Shown here piece after piece: positions 32,280-45,098 of a DNA stretch of 64,000 nt; position 1 is the first letter of the stretch, and the number at the start of each line of letters is the position of its first letter. Origin of the DNA: Pristionchus mayeri (taxonomy: Eukaryota; Nematoda; Chromadorea; Rhabditida; Neodiplogasteridae). Below the pieces are notes generated by a model. It worked only from the letters and a program-made list of their open reading frames with translations. It searched no databases and had not been told where the DNA came from. Where the stretch lies: NCBI GenBank assembly GCA_036245805.1, contig BTRK01000001.1, positions 35,970,758 through 36,034,757 of the forward strand. The letters run 5' to 3'. The translations under genes were made by a program, and so were the position numbers.

Positions 32280-35200
32280 ACAATTATCAGACTAGCATCT
32301 CTCCCGCATCGTTTAAAGGAGTTTGTCACAAAGTTATCATGGACTGTAGACAAGATTTCAAGGTTAGTTCTGATTTTGGATGGGGTGTTAACGTTCGAAC
32401 ACCGGGTCAGCATGAGTGCGAAAAATCGATAATACATAAAATCAAAATATGAACGAAAATCGTCTACACGCATACGTGCATTCGGAACTATTTTTCTAAT
32501 CTGCTGACAATTTTAGGTGGAAATTGAGAGTATCGATGATAACGCATTCGGAGAACAGCCAATAAATGAGCACGTATGGTTGTAACTAATTTTAATTAGA
32601 TAAAATAAACAAAAACAATTATTTTGCATGGTGACGCTTTTGAAAGGCGAGGGAGCGCAGACAGGAACGAAATGATGGACAACGCATTCGGGGGACAACC
32701 ACCAGAAGAGGACGAGGTGTTAACATAGCTCTTGGAATCTATGTGATTGGCAAAGTAACGATAATACATTGGGAGAGAGAGTGTGCAGTGTAAAATTGAG
32801 AACAATTCTGAATTCGCGCGCTCTCTGACGAGAGACTCGGAGCGAATTTGGCTATGAGTATGATACTACTGGCCTAGCATAGATCTTCAGCTAGACCGCT
32901 CTCGAAAACGGGATTTACCTCTGTATCGGCGAGAGCCGATATATCCCTATCTCTCCCTGTTACTCTCTCCCGTCTCTGTGATATCACTCTATGGATAAAC
33001 GAGTGAACGGTTGTGGCCCACACACCGATAGAATCTCTTCCTTTACTTGTGCCTTACGAAAAAAACGCGATTCGAATCGTTCTTCGAGGAATGGTCTGAA
33101 TCTCTCCAAACCGCACACTCTCTCGCCCATCAGAGCGAGCGAGACAGTGTATGATATGGAGAGAGCGAGAACATCTTCAAGGCGCAGCGGCTGATCCGCA
33201 GCAACGCCGAGCAAGTGAGCTCGCTCGTGCGCAAGCTGCAAAAACAGGTGATTGTAATGAAGGAATTTTCGGCACTTGTTCGATATTTGGCCCACCCACT
33301 CCCCCCCCCCCTTCCTTCCCTTCCCCCACTCATTTCTAGGTATATATCCCAGACCTTTTGCGTTGGGGAGGGAATGAGAAATTATAGGGGGAGGGGTGTT
33401 TGTCAAATAACGAAGAAGTGCCGAATTTTCATTTCGTTCGCTGAGAACATATTCGTATGTATGTCATGCTTCAACTCAGGAGGAGCTAGCAAATGCAGCC
33501 TCGTCGTACTGGAAGAGTATGTACAGCGACTTGGAACAACGCCACATCAAAATACACGCAGAGGTAGAGAAGCACAGTTTGGAGCAATCGTCGTACGCTC
33601 TCATATTTGCACGTTTTCTCGCCGCTCTTGCGAGTGTTTTAAAAAAGTGAAAAGGTGGAGAGGATATTTTAGCAAAGTGGAGAAGAGTACATTTGCCACA
33701 GTACATAATTCTTGTTCGGGTGCAACATTTCGAGTCACATATTCATCTTTTCCAGAAACGAAGTTTGGAGGACGGGAAGAGGAATGCTGAAAAAGAGTTG
33801 GAGGCTTCTAAATTACGAGTGGGCTGGATTTTATTATTACTATCTAGCATCTGCCACTATTGTATATGCAGTACTTATAATTTCTCCATCTAGAAAGTAG
33901 GTTAATATTCAATATTTATTCAAGCACCAGGAATAAATATTGAATATTAACCTGTTCAAAGGAACGGCGTTTCCATTGGTCGGGGTCTCTTCGGCACTTA
34001 TTAGCATATGCCACTCCACATACTTTGACAAATTCGTCCCACCATCTGATTTGTGGGCGTCCAGGGGCATGGGGTCGCATCCTATTCCATGGTGTCCAAT
34101 TAAGCATTATTGTTGTCCAGTTATTATAGTGTAGGTATTGAGAGAAAATTGGGGACAATTTCAGGCAAAGACAGCAGAGGATGATGTGGCCTACTGGCTG
34201 AGCAAATTTGAAAATGAAGAGAAGAGATACGACAAGATCTACGACAGAGTTAATCGTTAATCTATCGTTGACCGTTAATCATGTCTTCACCTCTAAATCC
34301 TCAAGCATAGCCAAGGAAAAAACAAGTTTTTTGTAGTTTTACCGATTTACACCACAAATAATTCACTACCAGAACGCGAAATTGGAAGATAATCTGGACT
34401 TCTTCGAGGGGAAATATTACGCTCTCAAAGAGGAATTGAAGAGTCTGGAAAAGAAAGATCAAGAGCGGAAGGATCAACTGGCAAAGGCAGATAAAAACCT
34501 CGCTGAACTGCGAATTGCTGTGAGTTCTATAGGAATCATAAGGAGAGTTCTATAGGAACCTGCTCTTTTTTTGAAAAAAATTGATTGATTCTCATTTTAG
34601 AAGCATGAACTTGAAGAGAAGTCTGACATACTTGAGAAGGAAATCAAAGAGATGGTTAGCACTTTAGTAATAACGTCATGAATAAAAATATTTTAAAATA
34701 TTTTCAGAAGGAGCTAATGTCAGAGAAGAAAATAAAGGAACTGGAAGATGATGTGAGACTTTTGAAAGGAGGAACAAATATATTGTATTCATTTCGAGAT
34801 CAGAAAATAAATATACCGTTGTGTACTACTGTTAAAAAATGCATTTCAGATTGCAATAGCGAAGGCTGAAACCTATCAGATTTCAGTCGAAATGGAATAT
34901 ACCGTACGTTTTTTTATCGTTTTTCTCAATTTGCCTTCCTTTTAGAAAACTGCAGCGGCCAGTAGGGAAGAGGAGCTGTTGTTTCATCTCAATAAGGTGT
35001 CTTTCTCTCCTCTTCAGTACTTAGTGCTTGGTATAGCAGTACTTTCTGTGATATGCTATGCATTGTTTTAATTATCTACCTAATCACTACTGTCTGGACT
35101 GAATCAGAGTATGTGCAGAAAGACGCGGAAATTCAAGATCGCATCAAAGAAATCGACAGCTGGACGTGCTGGTTCAACGTAAGTCAACGAGTTGTTTCAT

Positions 35201-36367
35201 TTTCATTTTCTGTTTGACAATACATTTATTTCGTAAAACTGACGCTTCCTTATAAAAGTATTTATTTTAATCATTGATATTCATGGATTTTCAGCAAATA
35301 CAGAAAAGTGCTACTGAACGGAGCATCGTTAGAGCTGAACAACAAGCAGCGGTTGAGAGAGAGGTAAAATAATAATAATAATAATAATATTAATAATAAT
35401 AATAATAATAAAATACAATATTCTACTTTTTCTCCACCACTATTGCTGCCCGAAAGGAAATCTTGATTATTTTCAGGAATCTCTGCCTGAGGATTCGAAA
35501 GTTTCCTGCAGAAAGAGAAGCAAGGTGCACAACTAAACATTTGAATTTATTTCGCAACAAAATTAGTTTTAGTTCTTTTTTTTACTAGTTTGACATCGAC
35601 TTAACATCAACTCATTCAAGTCAACAAAATTTCAGGAAAATGCAAGAAGTGATATTGGTGTGACTGGGCTCTATTCCGAGGATGGTAATTCGATAAAAAA
35701 TATATGTATCAATATTTAAATTTATAAGCTGAATCGGGCGAAGATACGGATAATGACGATGACGAGTGGACATATCCGGTGCATTATCTCAAAATTATTT
35801 AAATTTTATTTTTATTTAATATTTTTTTCTGTGAAAGGTATTTGCTTTATACTCTAGACTCAACATATCGTCGCGATCTATCAATATGCACATTTATAGA
35901 AGAAGCCGCTGACCCACCCGCCAGTTCGCAAACCGAAAATGAAGCGGGCTGATTGTTGCGTGAGATTCGGCATTATTTATTTGTATTTTCAAAAAGGTTT
36001 TTTTTAAAAATATTTTGTATGGAAATTTAGATGATGACTTAATAATGACTAAGTTGATCGATCGAATCGTAACATGCTGTTCAGACCTGCAGATTCCGAT
36101 TACTGCTGAAGAATTCGTTGGAATGACGGTATGTCGAGGAATCCATTCTGGCATTTGTATTTAAATCACCAGATCCAAAAAAAATTTCCAAACCTAGAAG
36201 TGTGCAGTTAAGTGTGTATTTAAATAAGCTGCCTTTCGCAGAGAGAGGAACGGCTGGAATTACTCAAGCGTCGACCTTCGCAGAAAGTCCGCAGATCCTC
36301 TCAAATTCGGAATCCGCGAAGAGTGCTCAAATTTGCCATCTTGCATTATAATGCTCAAGTTAATTGA
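32280..36367 (+). CDS. long coiled-coil protein gene, right arm (one acceptor lost)
   Basis: Near-identical copy of 23688-27807 on the plus strand. Representative exons: about 33172-33247 (NIFKAQRLIRSN), 33478-33555 (EELANAASSYWKSMYSDLEQRH), 33756-33818 (KRSLEDGKRNAEKELEAS), 34165-34249, about 34373-34520, 34602-34655, 34709-34766, 34850-34903, 34946-34996, about 35107-35180, 35295-35363, and the terminal exon about 36240-36367 (stop TGA 36365-36367). Compared with the left arm, 41 bp are missing near 36053. They include the ATTTCAG acceptor and first bases (ACCGTGCAAGA) of the exon encoding LIDRIVTCC. The exon would be skipped or joined elsewhere here, so this copy is probably impaired while the left copy is intact at that point. 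Confidence 0.58.
33916..34158 (-). mobile_element. LINE fragment (RT C-terminal tail), right arm
   Basis: Mirror copy of 25939-26169. At its 3' end the right arm carries an extra copy of AATAAATATTGAATATTAACCT, giving 80 codons instead of 76; this is one of the indels separating the arms. Confidence 0.65.
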
Positions 36368-36815
36368 ATATTGTCAAAGCGTCTGGAGATCTTTCTCTTT
36401 TGAACCAAATCCTTGTAATACATTATAAGAATGGAATTTATTGGTTTTGCGTTCTATACACTTATTATTTTCCAGTATTCCCATTGTTGCCGAGTACTTC
36501 GAAGTTAAAAAATATTCGCAGAGTAGCTGAAATTCGTGAATACTTGAAATTCGTGAGAAAAGTGAATTTAGTCTAATGTTATCGATTAATATTGCCGCAC
36601 ACATAATACACGAACGCAAACAATGCACACATATTTATTCGAATCATATAAAGGTCGAAAAAAGCATCTTTAATTCGTTGTTTAGAATATTGTAAGAGAT
36701 TAGGATGTAGCGCATAACGATGCATTGTAAAGGTATTATGAAGATAGTGATTAGCGCTATAGAAAATGAAAACAACAAATTGCAAATTCATTTGAGGTAT
36801 GCCATAGTCTTGAAT

Positions 36816-38843
36816 TCAATATCCTTTCTTCGGTCGGTCTGCAAAGAGTGTTTATTTTATTAATGGTTTCAAATAAAGTTGACACAATAATATGAATTGT
36901 TGAGAACTGTAAGTTCCTAATTTCCAAAATTTGATCTCTCATTCCAAACAATTCCTCGCCCTGTTTAGTTACGAGTGAGACTTATGGAAATCGTTCCTTC
37001 TACTCTAGAATACACTCACCATAGTTGCACATTTGGCAGTTTCCAGCACTGACTCTTCCGATATCGCATTTGTCACGGAGGTACGAGATGAGTCCGCTAA
37101 AATTATGTATTTTTATACCCTGCCATCAATTCGAATAACAAAAAAGCCCGATTACCCCAAGTGTGATACAAATAAGAAAACATCCGGAGCTTTAAAGTTT
37201 CTCAGTTTCTCAGTGACCAATAACTCACATGTAATCAATGCACTCATGTTTTCCGACGATCTCGAGGGTTCCGATTTTCACATCACCTAGCGACGATTTG
37301 ACCATGCTAATCGTCTCGCCTGTGCCCCGTTCTAGAGTGAGGACCTTAATAATACTGTATCGTGCGACAGAGAACCTGATAAATGTCACTGATAAAAATA
37401 AAAATATAACTGATGATGATGGGAAACTGATAATGACTAGATGGTAAAGGGAACGATTTACCTTTACTCTGGCAACGCTCGCGAATAGCTTGTCCAACAC
37501 TGAGGCCGACGCCCTTATCTTGGAAAAGCTGAAAGTGGAGTCTTTGTTTAGACCAAGATCTACGTTACCAGTCGAGCTAATTCTGAAAAAGAACCCGTAC
37601 CTATCATGGTAAAACCAGGTCAGAGCGGCGAGAATAACGAAGCAAATGAATGCGATCGAGTACGGAAACTGGCGGAGCTTCGATGTCTGAAATAAATTAG
37701 AGATTTTTGAACTGACCTTCGATAGAAAGAAGCCCAAATATGTATTATGCATACTGAGAAAGCTTATTATGTCTAAAACTAAAAATTAGCGTATCAGGAA
37801 TCAGGAAAACTCGTTTAGGTTCGTTGCCGAACTTTTTTCGCTTCCGAAAGGATTGTTGATCTAAAATTTCTCCTCTACACCGACCTGAATTGCGACCGGA
37901 ATCAGAACACTGAGAAGAAATAATGAAAGACCGCAGAGGACAATATTGTAATCGTAAGCAGGCAAGGGCAGGGCTTCTGAGCATACCTCCTGCAATATTC
38001 ATTACATTTTCTAAAAAATATTTTTAGGGTGCATAACTCTTACAGAACGCCGCAGCGACTAGTGAGATATTTTATGTACAAAAAAAGAGACGGCGACAAT
38101 AATTCTGACCTTCATGCTGAGCAGCTTATCTACTGTCGCGCCTCTCCAGTGGCCGAAGAGGGCACCCGAATAGAACGAGATCCGATCGTCGAGCTGACAT
38201 CGCACTCTCAACATGCAACTAGAACTATCAAGGACATTCATATTGGCAAAATACTGGCATGGTATCTAAAAAAATGATTGGTGCACATCTCCTTCTACTT
38301 TTGGGGAGGCATGACGAAGGCTCGCTCTTTGTAACGCTACCTCAGTGTACAGAGGCACGAGGTTGGATGAGAACTATGACATCGTGCCGGCTTTGTTATA
38401 TCGAATCGATCTAACAAAGCCGGCCTGTACATTGTTTTAGACATCGTCTATCGAGCAGTGGTCTGATTTCTCGGTTCACCTCATTGTGTTCTCTTCTTAG
38501 AAATGTTCACTATCTTCAGAACTACCGTCTTTCTCAGCGTGCGGAAGTGCTCGTTGGTGAGGAGATTCCATGTGGAAGAGATCTGAAAAATTAGAAACTG
38601 GAGGAGAGAGAGAAAGAGATATGAGAACCCACGAGAGAACTCGCTATTATACTGGACATTTACAAAGATCGTACCCTACGAATTTACCATTGCATGTTGT
38701 GAATACCACAGTCGCCTTTAACCGCAGCTACTTCTATAAATTACACTCACTAGTCGAATGGGCGTGAACGAGGCTTTCGTGAGTGGGATGACCATTCTGA
38801 TGATATCATCTGGGAGGTGGGAGATGTTGAGTGCACCCGTCAT
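36816..38843 (-). CDS. F-box protein with two membrane segments, gene B, right arm
   Basis: Mirror copy of 21212-23239, start codon at 38843-38841. The same exons can be placed and all frames remain open. One amino-acid difference is visible: the right copy has SVLDKLFASV where the left has SVLGKLFASV. A silent or intronic change sits near 37206. Both copies could be expressed. Confidence 0.7.
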
Positions 38844-39576
38844 CGAGAGAGTAGAGCGAGTGAAAAAAATATACTGAAATATATTATATTTCAAATAGCT
38901 TATATAATGCGAAACATCCGTGAAGTTAGATTAAGAAAGATCGAGTTTAGTGAGAAGCGAACGGAGGCACAAATGCACTTTGGAATTTCCAAAAGAGTAT
39001 ATTTATGTATGATAAAACAGCAGAGAAATAAGGGCGAGGAAGAGAGGGAAAAACCAGTGAAGAGTCAAGCCATGTTCTAATATGCGGGGTCATATGTCGA
39101 TCGATGGCGGCTTTCCCTCTGGGTCTGTTACGTACGCCTCACCTGTCGCTGTTCTCACACAGAATGAGCTAAAGAATGTAGTAAAGAAGAGAACACAGCT
39201 ATCCATTTCCCACCAAATCGATATATTGATTGAGATGTATGAATATTTGGGTGCACTCGTAACAAGAAAGGATAAGGCACGATGCGTGTGCGACTACCAT
39301 GTGCAAAAGAGATCCCAATCAGTAGAGTAGAACTATATTTAAATGTGCCCAAACTTAAATTATTGATAAATACAATATTTATTTTCATTCAAATCTAGTA
39401 AATCCAATATACATTCTTCGGAAATGCAGAAAATACCACGATCGATGTAATGCAAGCGTAATTCATCAAGCTCGAGGCTTTATCATTGAGAAACCTTTTT
39501 CCGCGAGCACTCCAATCCAGTTCAGCATTTAAAATGAATTTGCAAATGTTAATATTCACAATCGCACCAATATTTA

Positions 39577-41106
39577 CTAGTCAATATCCAATAGGCGATT
39601 GTCAATACTGTCAATATGCACAACTGCACCACAGCGGAGTGCATTCACGGTAGTCAATGAGCAGATGCATTTCCTCCAATTCAGCTTCGAATTCCTCTGA
39701 AAGTACGATTGTTTACAAATGGAAGTTGGACTTTGTCAGATCATTTTTGTATCAGAACTTGAGTAAAGGATAGTATCTGACTGTATGAGCTCCAAACATG
39801 CGATTATAATTAGTAGAATCCCGATAACACACCCGAAACTCCCGTTTTGCCATGAATCTATGTATGCGGGCTGAGTATTAAAAGAAAACTCACTATTTCT
39901 GCACTGGGCACAGTTGATTGTTGAGACCCGAGATAGAAAACAATCGCGAGCGAGGACTTCGATGAGTTTTCTAAACAGTTTACCTATCACTATAATAATA
40001 ATAATTATTATTAATACTTTTAATATACTTCATCATAATGAAGAATGTGGGCTACAATTACCGTTCCTTCCCAATGACGTGTTTGCCGCGTATTTGAAGA
40101 TGTTGAATTTGTGCGCTCGCGCTTCCAAGAACGTCCAGAAGAGCATCAAACATACTCTCGGTAGGACGATAGAGTTCGAGCATTGCAATATTTGATCCAC
40201 TCGAGAACAAGTTGTTCGGAGCTGATATATTTAGCTCTACAAGTCCACATATAAGGCGTCCCTGTAATTGAAAATTTGCTTCACCGATCTGTAGAAGAAA
40301 GTAGACTGGCCTTGCGCCACCGATCCACTTTTAGGTGTTTCCAGTCGCAAATTATGTCTGTATAGTAGTTCAGTAAAGCCGATTTGTCAAACGTGCAACT
40401 CACGCTGCAAGAAATAACGGCGCATCTTTGGTTTGTGGACCAGTTCATCGAGGCCCACTTCCCCCCCCCTCAGTCCCCTCTACACTGAGGGGTGTATGAC
40501 CGAAAAACAGGACGATTTGCATATAACTGAATGAGAGAATGATAAAGGGAACTGGACCTCGACTATCCGGGCCACAACCAAAAGAATCGTCAAAATATGA
40601 TTATATTTATTACTTCTGCATTTTGCAGCCAACAATTCTTGTTACAACTCGATAACATATCTTCTACCCAACGCAAATATATAAACACTCACAAAACTGA
40701 GTTCTCTGAGTTCTCAAAACTGAGTTCTCCTCTGGCAGGTGTAATAGATACTCTGGGCAGCGTCATTGTACTTCTCAATCGTTTATTTTGTTCAATTACA
40801 AGTTGATTCCATCTTTGAGAAATCTGAAAGGGTCGCATCAAGGGTGATAAATTAAAAGAAGGCATGTCCAAATCTTTACATCTTTACTTCTGTTTGACGT
40901 TGTAGGGCGCTTGCAAGCACACAACTCTGGATTTTGATCTTGTATGGAGTTTGAAAAATGATACCCCGGCCCACAACATTCAAAATCTTGAGTATCGATT
41001 TCAAACTGCTCACAAGCCGAATCTGCGCGACAGATCCCTCCTTGAGTGGTATGATCATTCTGATGATGTCATCCGGAAGATGGGAGAGATTGAGTACGTT
41101 CTTCAT
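39577..41106 (-). CDS. F-box protein gene A, right arm
   Basis: Mirror copy of 18947-20478, start at 41106-41104 (MKNVLNLSHLPDDIIRMIIPL). It has the same structure and the same doubt about the third exon donor and the 3' end as the left copy. No difference was noticed in the exons. Confidence 0.58.
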
Positions 41107-42430
41107 CGATTGGTGAAGAGAGAACTTGTGAGGCCAGGAAACGCATACTAAGGAAGTGAGAAGCGAGAAAACCCTCTGGTGCGGACCGATCAATCACACC
41201 TACAGCAGGTCTGACATAGTGTGTGATATAGTGATGTTAAACCGAGTTACTCGGCGCTCGCGAGTGAAAGTGAAAATTGGCTCGCGAGCAATAACAACTC
41301 GCGAGTTCTTATGCAAAATTACTCGCCAAGCGCGAGCAATATTTTGTTGTTACTCTCCGAGTGAGGATGCTCGGCGAGTACGACTCGCGAGTTCATTTCA
41401 CTCACTTTCGTGTCTCATCGCGCGGTGTCCCTCCACATAGCTGAGGGGTTTCGAATGAGGAATGAATCAAAATTACTCGCAGTAATCTATGCAAAAACAC
41501 TCGCAGAGTTACTCGTCTACTCGGCGAGTCATTCTCCACAATTCAATCGATAGTGACCGGTCAACACTAGTGAAAGTGAAAATTACTCGCCGAGTGCGAT
41601 TTGGGGACGAGCAATGCTCGAGCAAAGATTTCGTGTGTTAGAAAAAAATATCTATATAATTATCAAAACTATCTTTACAATTACACCCTTCAGGAGAATA
41701 GTAAATAGTCTAGGCTCTTATGTAATCTTATTTCGAAGAAATACCCCATTCATGCGATTGCTGCATGAGGAGATCTCTCTGTCTTCTGTCTCATTCATTA
41801 TAATTTTGTTTATTAGGCGCTATATTTACAGTCAATGCATGTTTATATTTATATTAATGTATTATATGTTTATTCTCAGAAACACAATATATCACCGATT
41901 TTTTGTAAATAAATTCATTTTTTGTAGATGACTTGTAGCTGCATCGCTTTCATATCCCACTCCAGTCCCGCTGCAAATTATGTGCTTATTAATTGATTTT
42001 TCCTCCAAGATTTGCTCAATTAATTATAGAGGTCAATGCTTCTAATCCTCATTAGTTATTTTAAAATTTTCGATACAAATTGACAACAACGAATCAATTT
42101 ACACTTTCGTCTGTTGTCGTTGACTTTCGACTTATTGAAAAACCACTAATTTAAAATAGAATGGTTACGCCCATGACTGTTCATCACTAACGACGCCTTG
42201 TCAGTCACTCAAAGTCCACGACCCCCTATACGTTGTATTTCTGATCAATTTGTCAGTCACTCAAACTCGACGTATAGGGATTTCCTGTGTTTAACGGCAG
42301 TGTGGGAAGCTATGGCCACGGCTCACCCTCTCTGCAGGTTGCGCATCTTTCCGTTGTTACTCGCTTCAGCCAGCACTTGTTGAAGAGATATTTAATGAGT
42401 TCGCTGAGAGAAACCATGATAGTTCGTAGG

Positions 42431-42507
42431 TAGGATGAGAACTATGACGTCATGCCGCCTTTGATATATCGAAGGCGGAATGGCGTCATAGTTCTCATCC
42501 GGCCTTG
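42431..42507. mobile_element. hairpin MITE, GAGAACTATGACGTCAT type
   Basis: GGATGAGAACTATGACGTCA...CGCCTTTGATATATCGAAGGCGG...GGCGTCATAGTTCTCATCC: a near-perfect hairpin, very like 16791-16868. It begins 25 bp outside the right end of the large palindrome. Confidence 0.8.
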
Positions 42508-42604
42508 TGCCTATACTTCCGTTAGCTAGTCGGCTATTTAGCTCCATAACTACTTAAAGAGGTAGTCGATAAGCTCAACCGAAAGATTCCAGAGATCACT
42601 TACG

Positions 42605-44531
42605 CTTTCCAAATGCAAACGTGCCCTCCATAGCACACAAGATGATCGATTTTGACGCTTCCAAGACTGTTCGTCAGCATTTCTAAATGATGTAAATATG
42701 CAATTGTTATGTAACGTTTAAGACATTTTAGATACTGTAGTTGAAGTGTGCTTCCCGATGACTTTCAAACTTTTAAACATTAAATTTTAATAGTAAAACA
42801 TGCCTACAGATTCCTTCGAGGCTTTTTCAATCGATAACGTAGTGATGCTCGCACCGCTCGAGAACAAGTTGGTCAACTGAGCGCTCGTGTGCTCCCTGTT
42901 CTCCCTTTAATCTTTGGACTTTAATCTTTTGTCTTTCTCGCCAACAGCATGTGCCGTTAATAATATCACTCCTGGCGGGGGGTTCAATTAACCAACAGTA
43001 ATGATTATACCGGAAAAATATTCACCACAAAAACGATATTACGATGCCGAATGAACGACAAAGAAACTATTGAAAAGAGGGAGTTATTATGGTTTCAGGT
43101 GATGCCCTGTCAGTTCTCATAGAAATGATTTCAGATTTGAATTCCGCCATCGCGTATATCCGTTCTACGTGGAACAAGATACTTGAAATTTGCTTGCTAA
43201 GGTTTTCTGAACATAACAAGCCAAATTTTAAGTCTGTAGCTCCACGAGAACGGAATTACTCGCTGGCGGCAATTCAAATCTGAAGACATTTCCATGAGAA
43301 GTTTTCGCTGGTTCACATCGATATACGAGAGAAAAAAAAATGAATTGTATTGATAATTAAATATCGTATTGTGATGACTACTCTTTCCTGTATAATATCC
43401 ACCATCTATTGTTCGAATCCCCGCCATGAGCAATAAATATATAATTAATTTGTACTTCAATATACGTTTCGAATTCGGGGGGCGTACCTCCGCTTCTTTC
43501 GCTTTGCTTCCATTATCATTATCGACGAGTAGACTGCAACCGCGGCGATCAGGCTGACTTCAAATGAAAATAGGCCAAGCACTGCCGAAATGATCACCGC
43601 GAACCCGACACCTACTAACAACCAGTAAAGGTAGAAGGGGTCCGGAGGAAGAGAGAGAAGCTCCGAGCAAATTTGATGCTGAAATTGATACGCTTAAATG
43701 TTAATCAACACTAAGTCTGTGTAAGATACGTCTACGCTTTGACAGTTTTTGGACAGGGAAAAAAATATAAGAAAAAAAATTCTTGCGAAATAAGGGAATA
43801 ACTTTTCATCTTCTACCAAACTCGTTTCTAGGTATCCTAATTCGCTGTCACAGATCCCCTTTGTGGAATTAAAGTGACAAGGAGGTAGGGTTGGTGGTGG
43901 TCAGTAATCCAAAAAGTGATCTCACCTGTCCCCGAGAAAGTTTTTGCAAGTAGAAAAATTCTCCGAAGACACCCGCGAAGTAGTGGCTGGTGGACTCGCC
44001 GACTAGGCAATCCACCCTGCAAGGCTACTATAGGTCCGATCAGAACCGTAAGAAGTGGGGCTATGTTGAGCCGATTTACCATACATGATAACAAATTCAG
44101 GGTAGGTACTCTTTACTGTAATTAATTGTGATTCTAGAAAGATTGTTGTAAATGATAGCTTACGTAATATAATCCTTTACTCCTTTTGCAGGTGCTATTT
44201 TCACCCTTTTGATAGTCAACATTCTTCTCTTCTCCTTCATATGATCACGCACCAGCAGATTCCATCTCATCGAGATCTTACGTGTTAAACTTTTTTTTGT
44301 TATTTATTAAAATTTGTTTGAATATAAAACTAATATTTTAATTAAAACTTTATTCCATTTCCAGAAAGTGTAGAATGTAACAGAATCATGTTTTGGTCTT
44401 GGAAATATTTTTAAAAAAACGCTCACCAGTCTCATCTGCCCAAGTGATCCTTTATCGAGATCTTCATTCATTGCAACGATGAGTCTGATGATGTCATCAG
44501 GAAGGCGGGAGAGGTTGGCGGCGTCAGCCAT
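42605..44531 (-). CDS. F-box protein with two membrane segments, gene C
   Basis: Minus-strand exons: 44531-44427 (MADAANLSRLPDDIIRLIVAM), 44276-44164 (ISMRWNLLVRDHMKEKRR), 44016-43926 (VDCLVGESTSHYFAGVFGEFF), 43678-43488 (two hydrophobic segments, YLYWLLVGVGFAVIISAVLG and SLIAAVAVYSSIMIM, then KRKKRR), 42904-42808 (QLTNLFSSGASITTLSIEK), and about 42694-42606 (NSLGSVKIDHLVCYGGHVCIW). The first five agree in phase; the last does not join cleanly, and the 3' end is not found before the palindrome boundary at 42406, so the tail may be truncated. It has the same layout as gene B at 21212-23239. A tail-to-tail inverted duplication at 43134-43282 lies in its large intron. Confidence 0.62.
43134..43282. 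repeat. small inverted duplication
   Basis: CAGATTTGAATTCCGCCA...AAATTTGCTTGC...TTCTGAACATAAC at 43134-43215 is repeated inverted at 43200-43282 with about a quarter of positions changed. No supported exon; in an intron of F-box gene C. Confidence 0.55.
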
Positions 44532-45098
44532 CTAGTGATGGAGTAGAGTGTGACTTGAGAGAGCGAATAGTGGCAATCGTCTGACTCTCTTCAAACCACA
44601 CGCTCTCTCGTCGATAAGAGGAGCGATAGAGTGTATGATATGGAGAGAGCGAGACCATTGCTCGCTACAGTATTTGCTTGCTTCCCGCGTGATTGTAATA
44701 TTTAAGACACACCAATTAACAACAACTCGTAACAGTTCGATAACATTTCGGAAGAGAAACCGCGTTGAAGTCCATATGAGATGATCTTGAAAATTTTATC
44801 CACAATCAAGATATCACATTCAGAGAATAAAACGGCTGGTCAATATTCATGCTTTAGTGCTTCAAAGTGATGAAAGTGGTAACCGTGTATGAAAGTAACG
44901 AGTGGTCGAAAGATGAACGAATATAGGAGAACCATTCAAAAAACAATTTTTAAAAAATCAAAAGATAAACAGCCCAACACCATTGGAACCAGACGAGTGA
45001 GCAAACACACGAATTAAAATCAATCAAAATACCTATAATTCGATAAAAGCCTAAGGAGTGTAAGAAATGAAAAGAATGCGCGTCAGTCGAACTCTATC
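44532..45098. other. intergenic, F-box C to top-1 3' end
   Basis: Contains a MITE at 44575-44655 (CTCTCTTCAAACCACACGCTCTCTCG...TATGATATGGAGAGAGCGAG), a relative of 26914-26993. The rest is AT-rich, without supported exons; it should hold the F-box C promoter and the top-1 3' UTR. Confidence 0.45.

Larger units (their letters stand above)
17647..42406. repeat. 24.8 kb palindrome with near-identical 12.1 kb arms
   Basis: Left arm 17647-29741 and right arm 30346-42406 are reverse complements with only rare differences; the spacer is 29742-30345. Mirrored coordinates sum to 60053 at the outer ends and 60087 at the centre. The drift comes from a few indels: a 41-bp deletion in the right arm opposite about 23997-24044, about 12 bp extra in the right arm near 33940, and homopolymer length differences near 26780/33300. 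Single-base differences also exist (for example G versus D in the ORF at 22303/37752). Each arm carries two F-box genes, a coiled-coil gene, a retrotransposon fragment and MITEs. Outside 17647 and 42406 the flanks are unrelated. Because of the scattered differences I favour a real structure or collapsed haplotypes over a pure read-hairpin artefact, but cannot prove it. Confidence 0.93.

Noticed and set aside
17647..42406. Palindrome as a plain sequencing artefact (unsplit hairpin read)
   Set aside because: The arms differ by several indels and base changes, including a 41-bp deletion; a folded read would give identical arms apart from random error. Not fully excluded.
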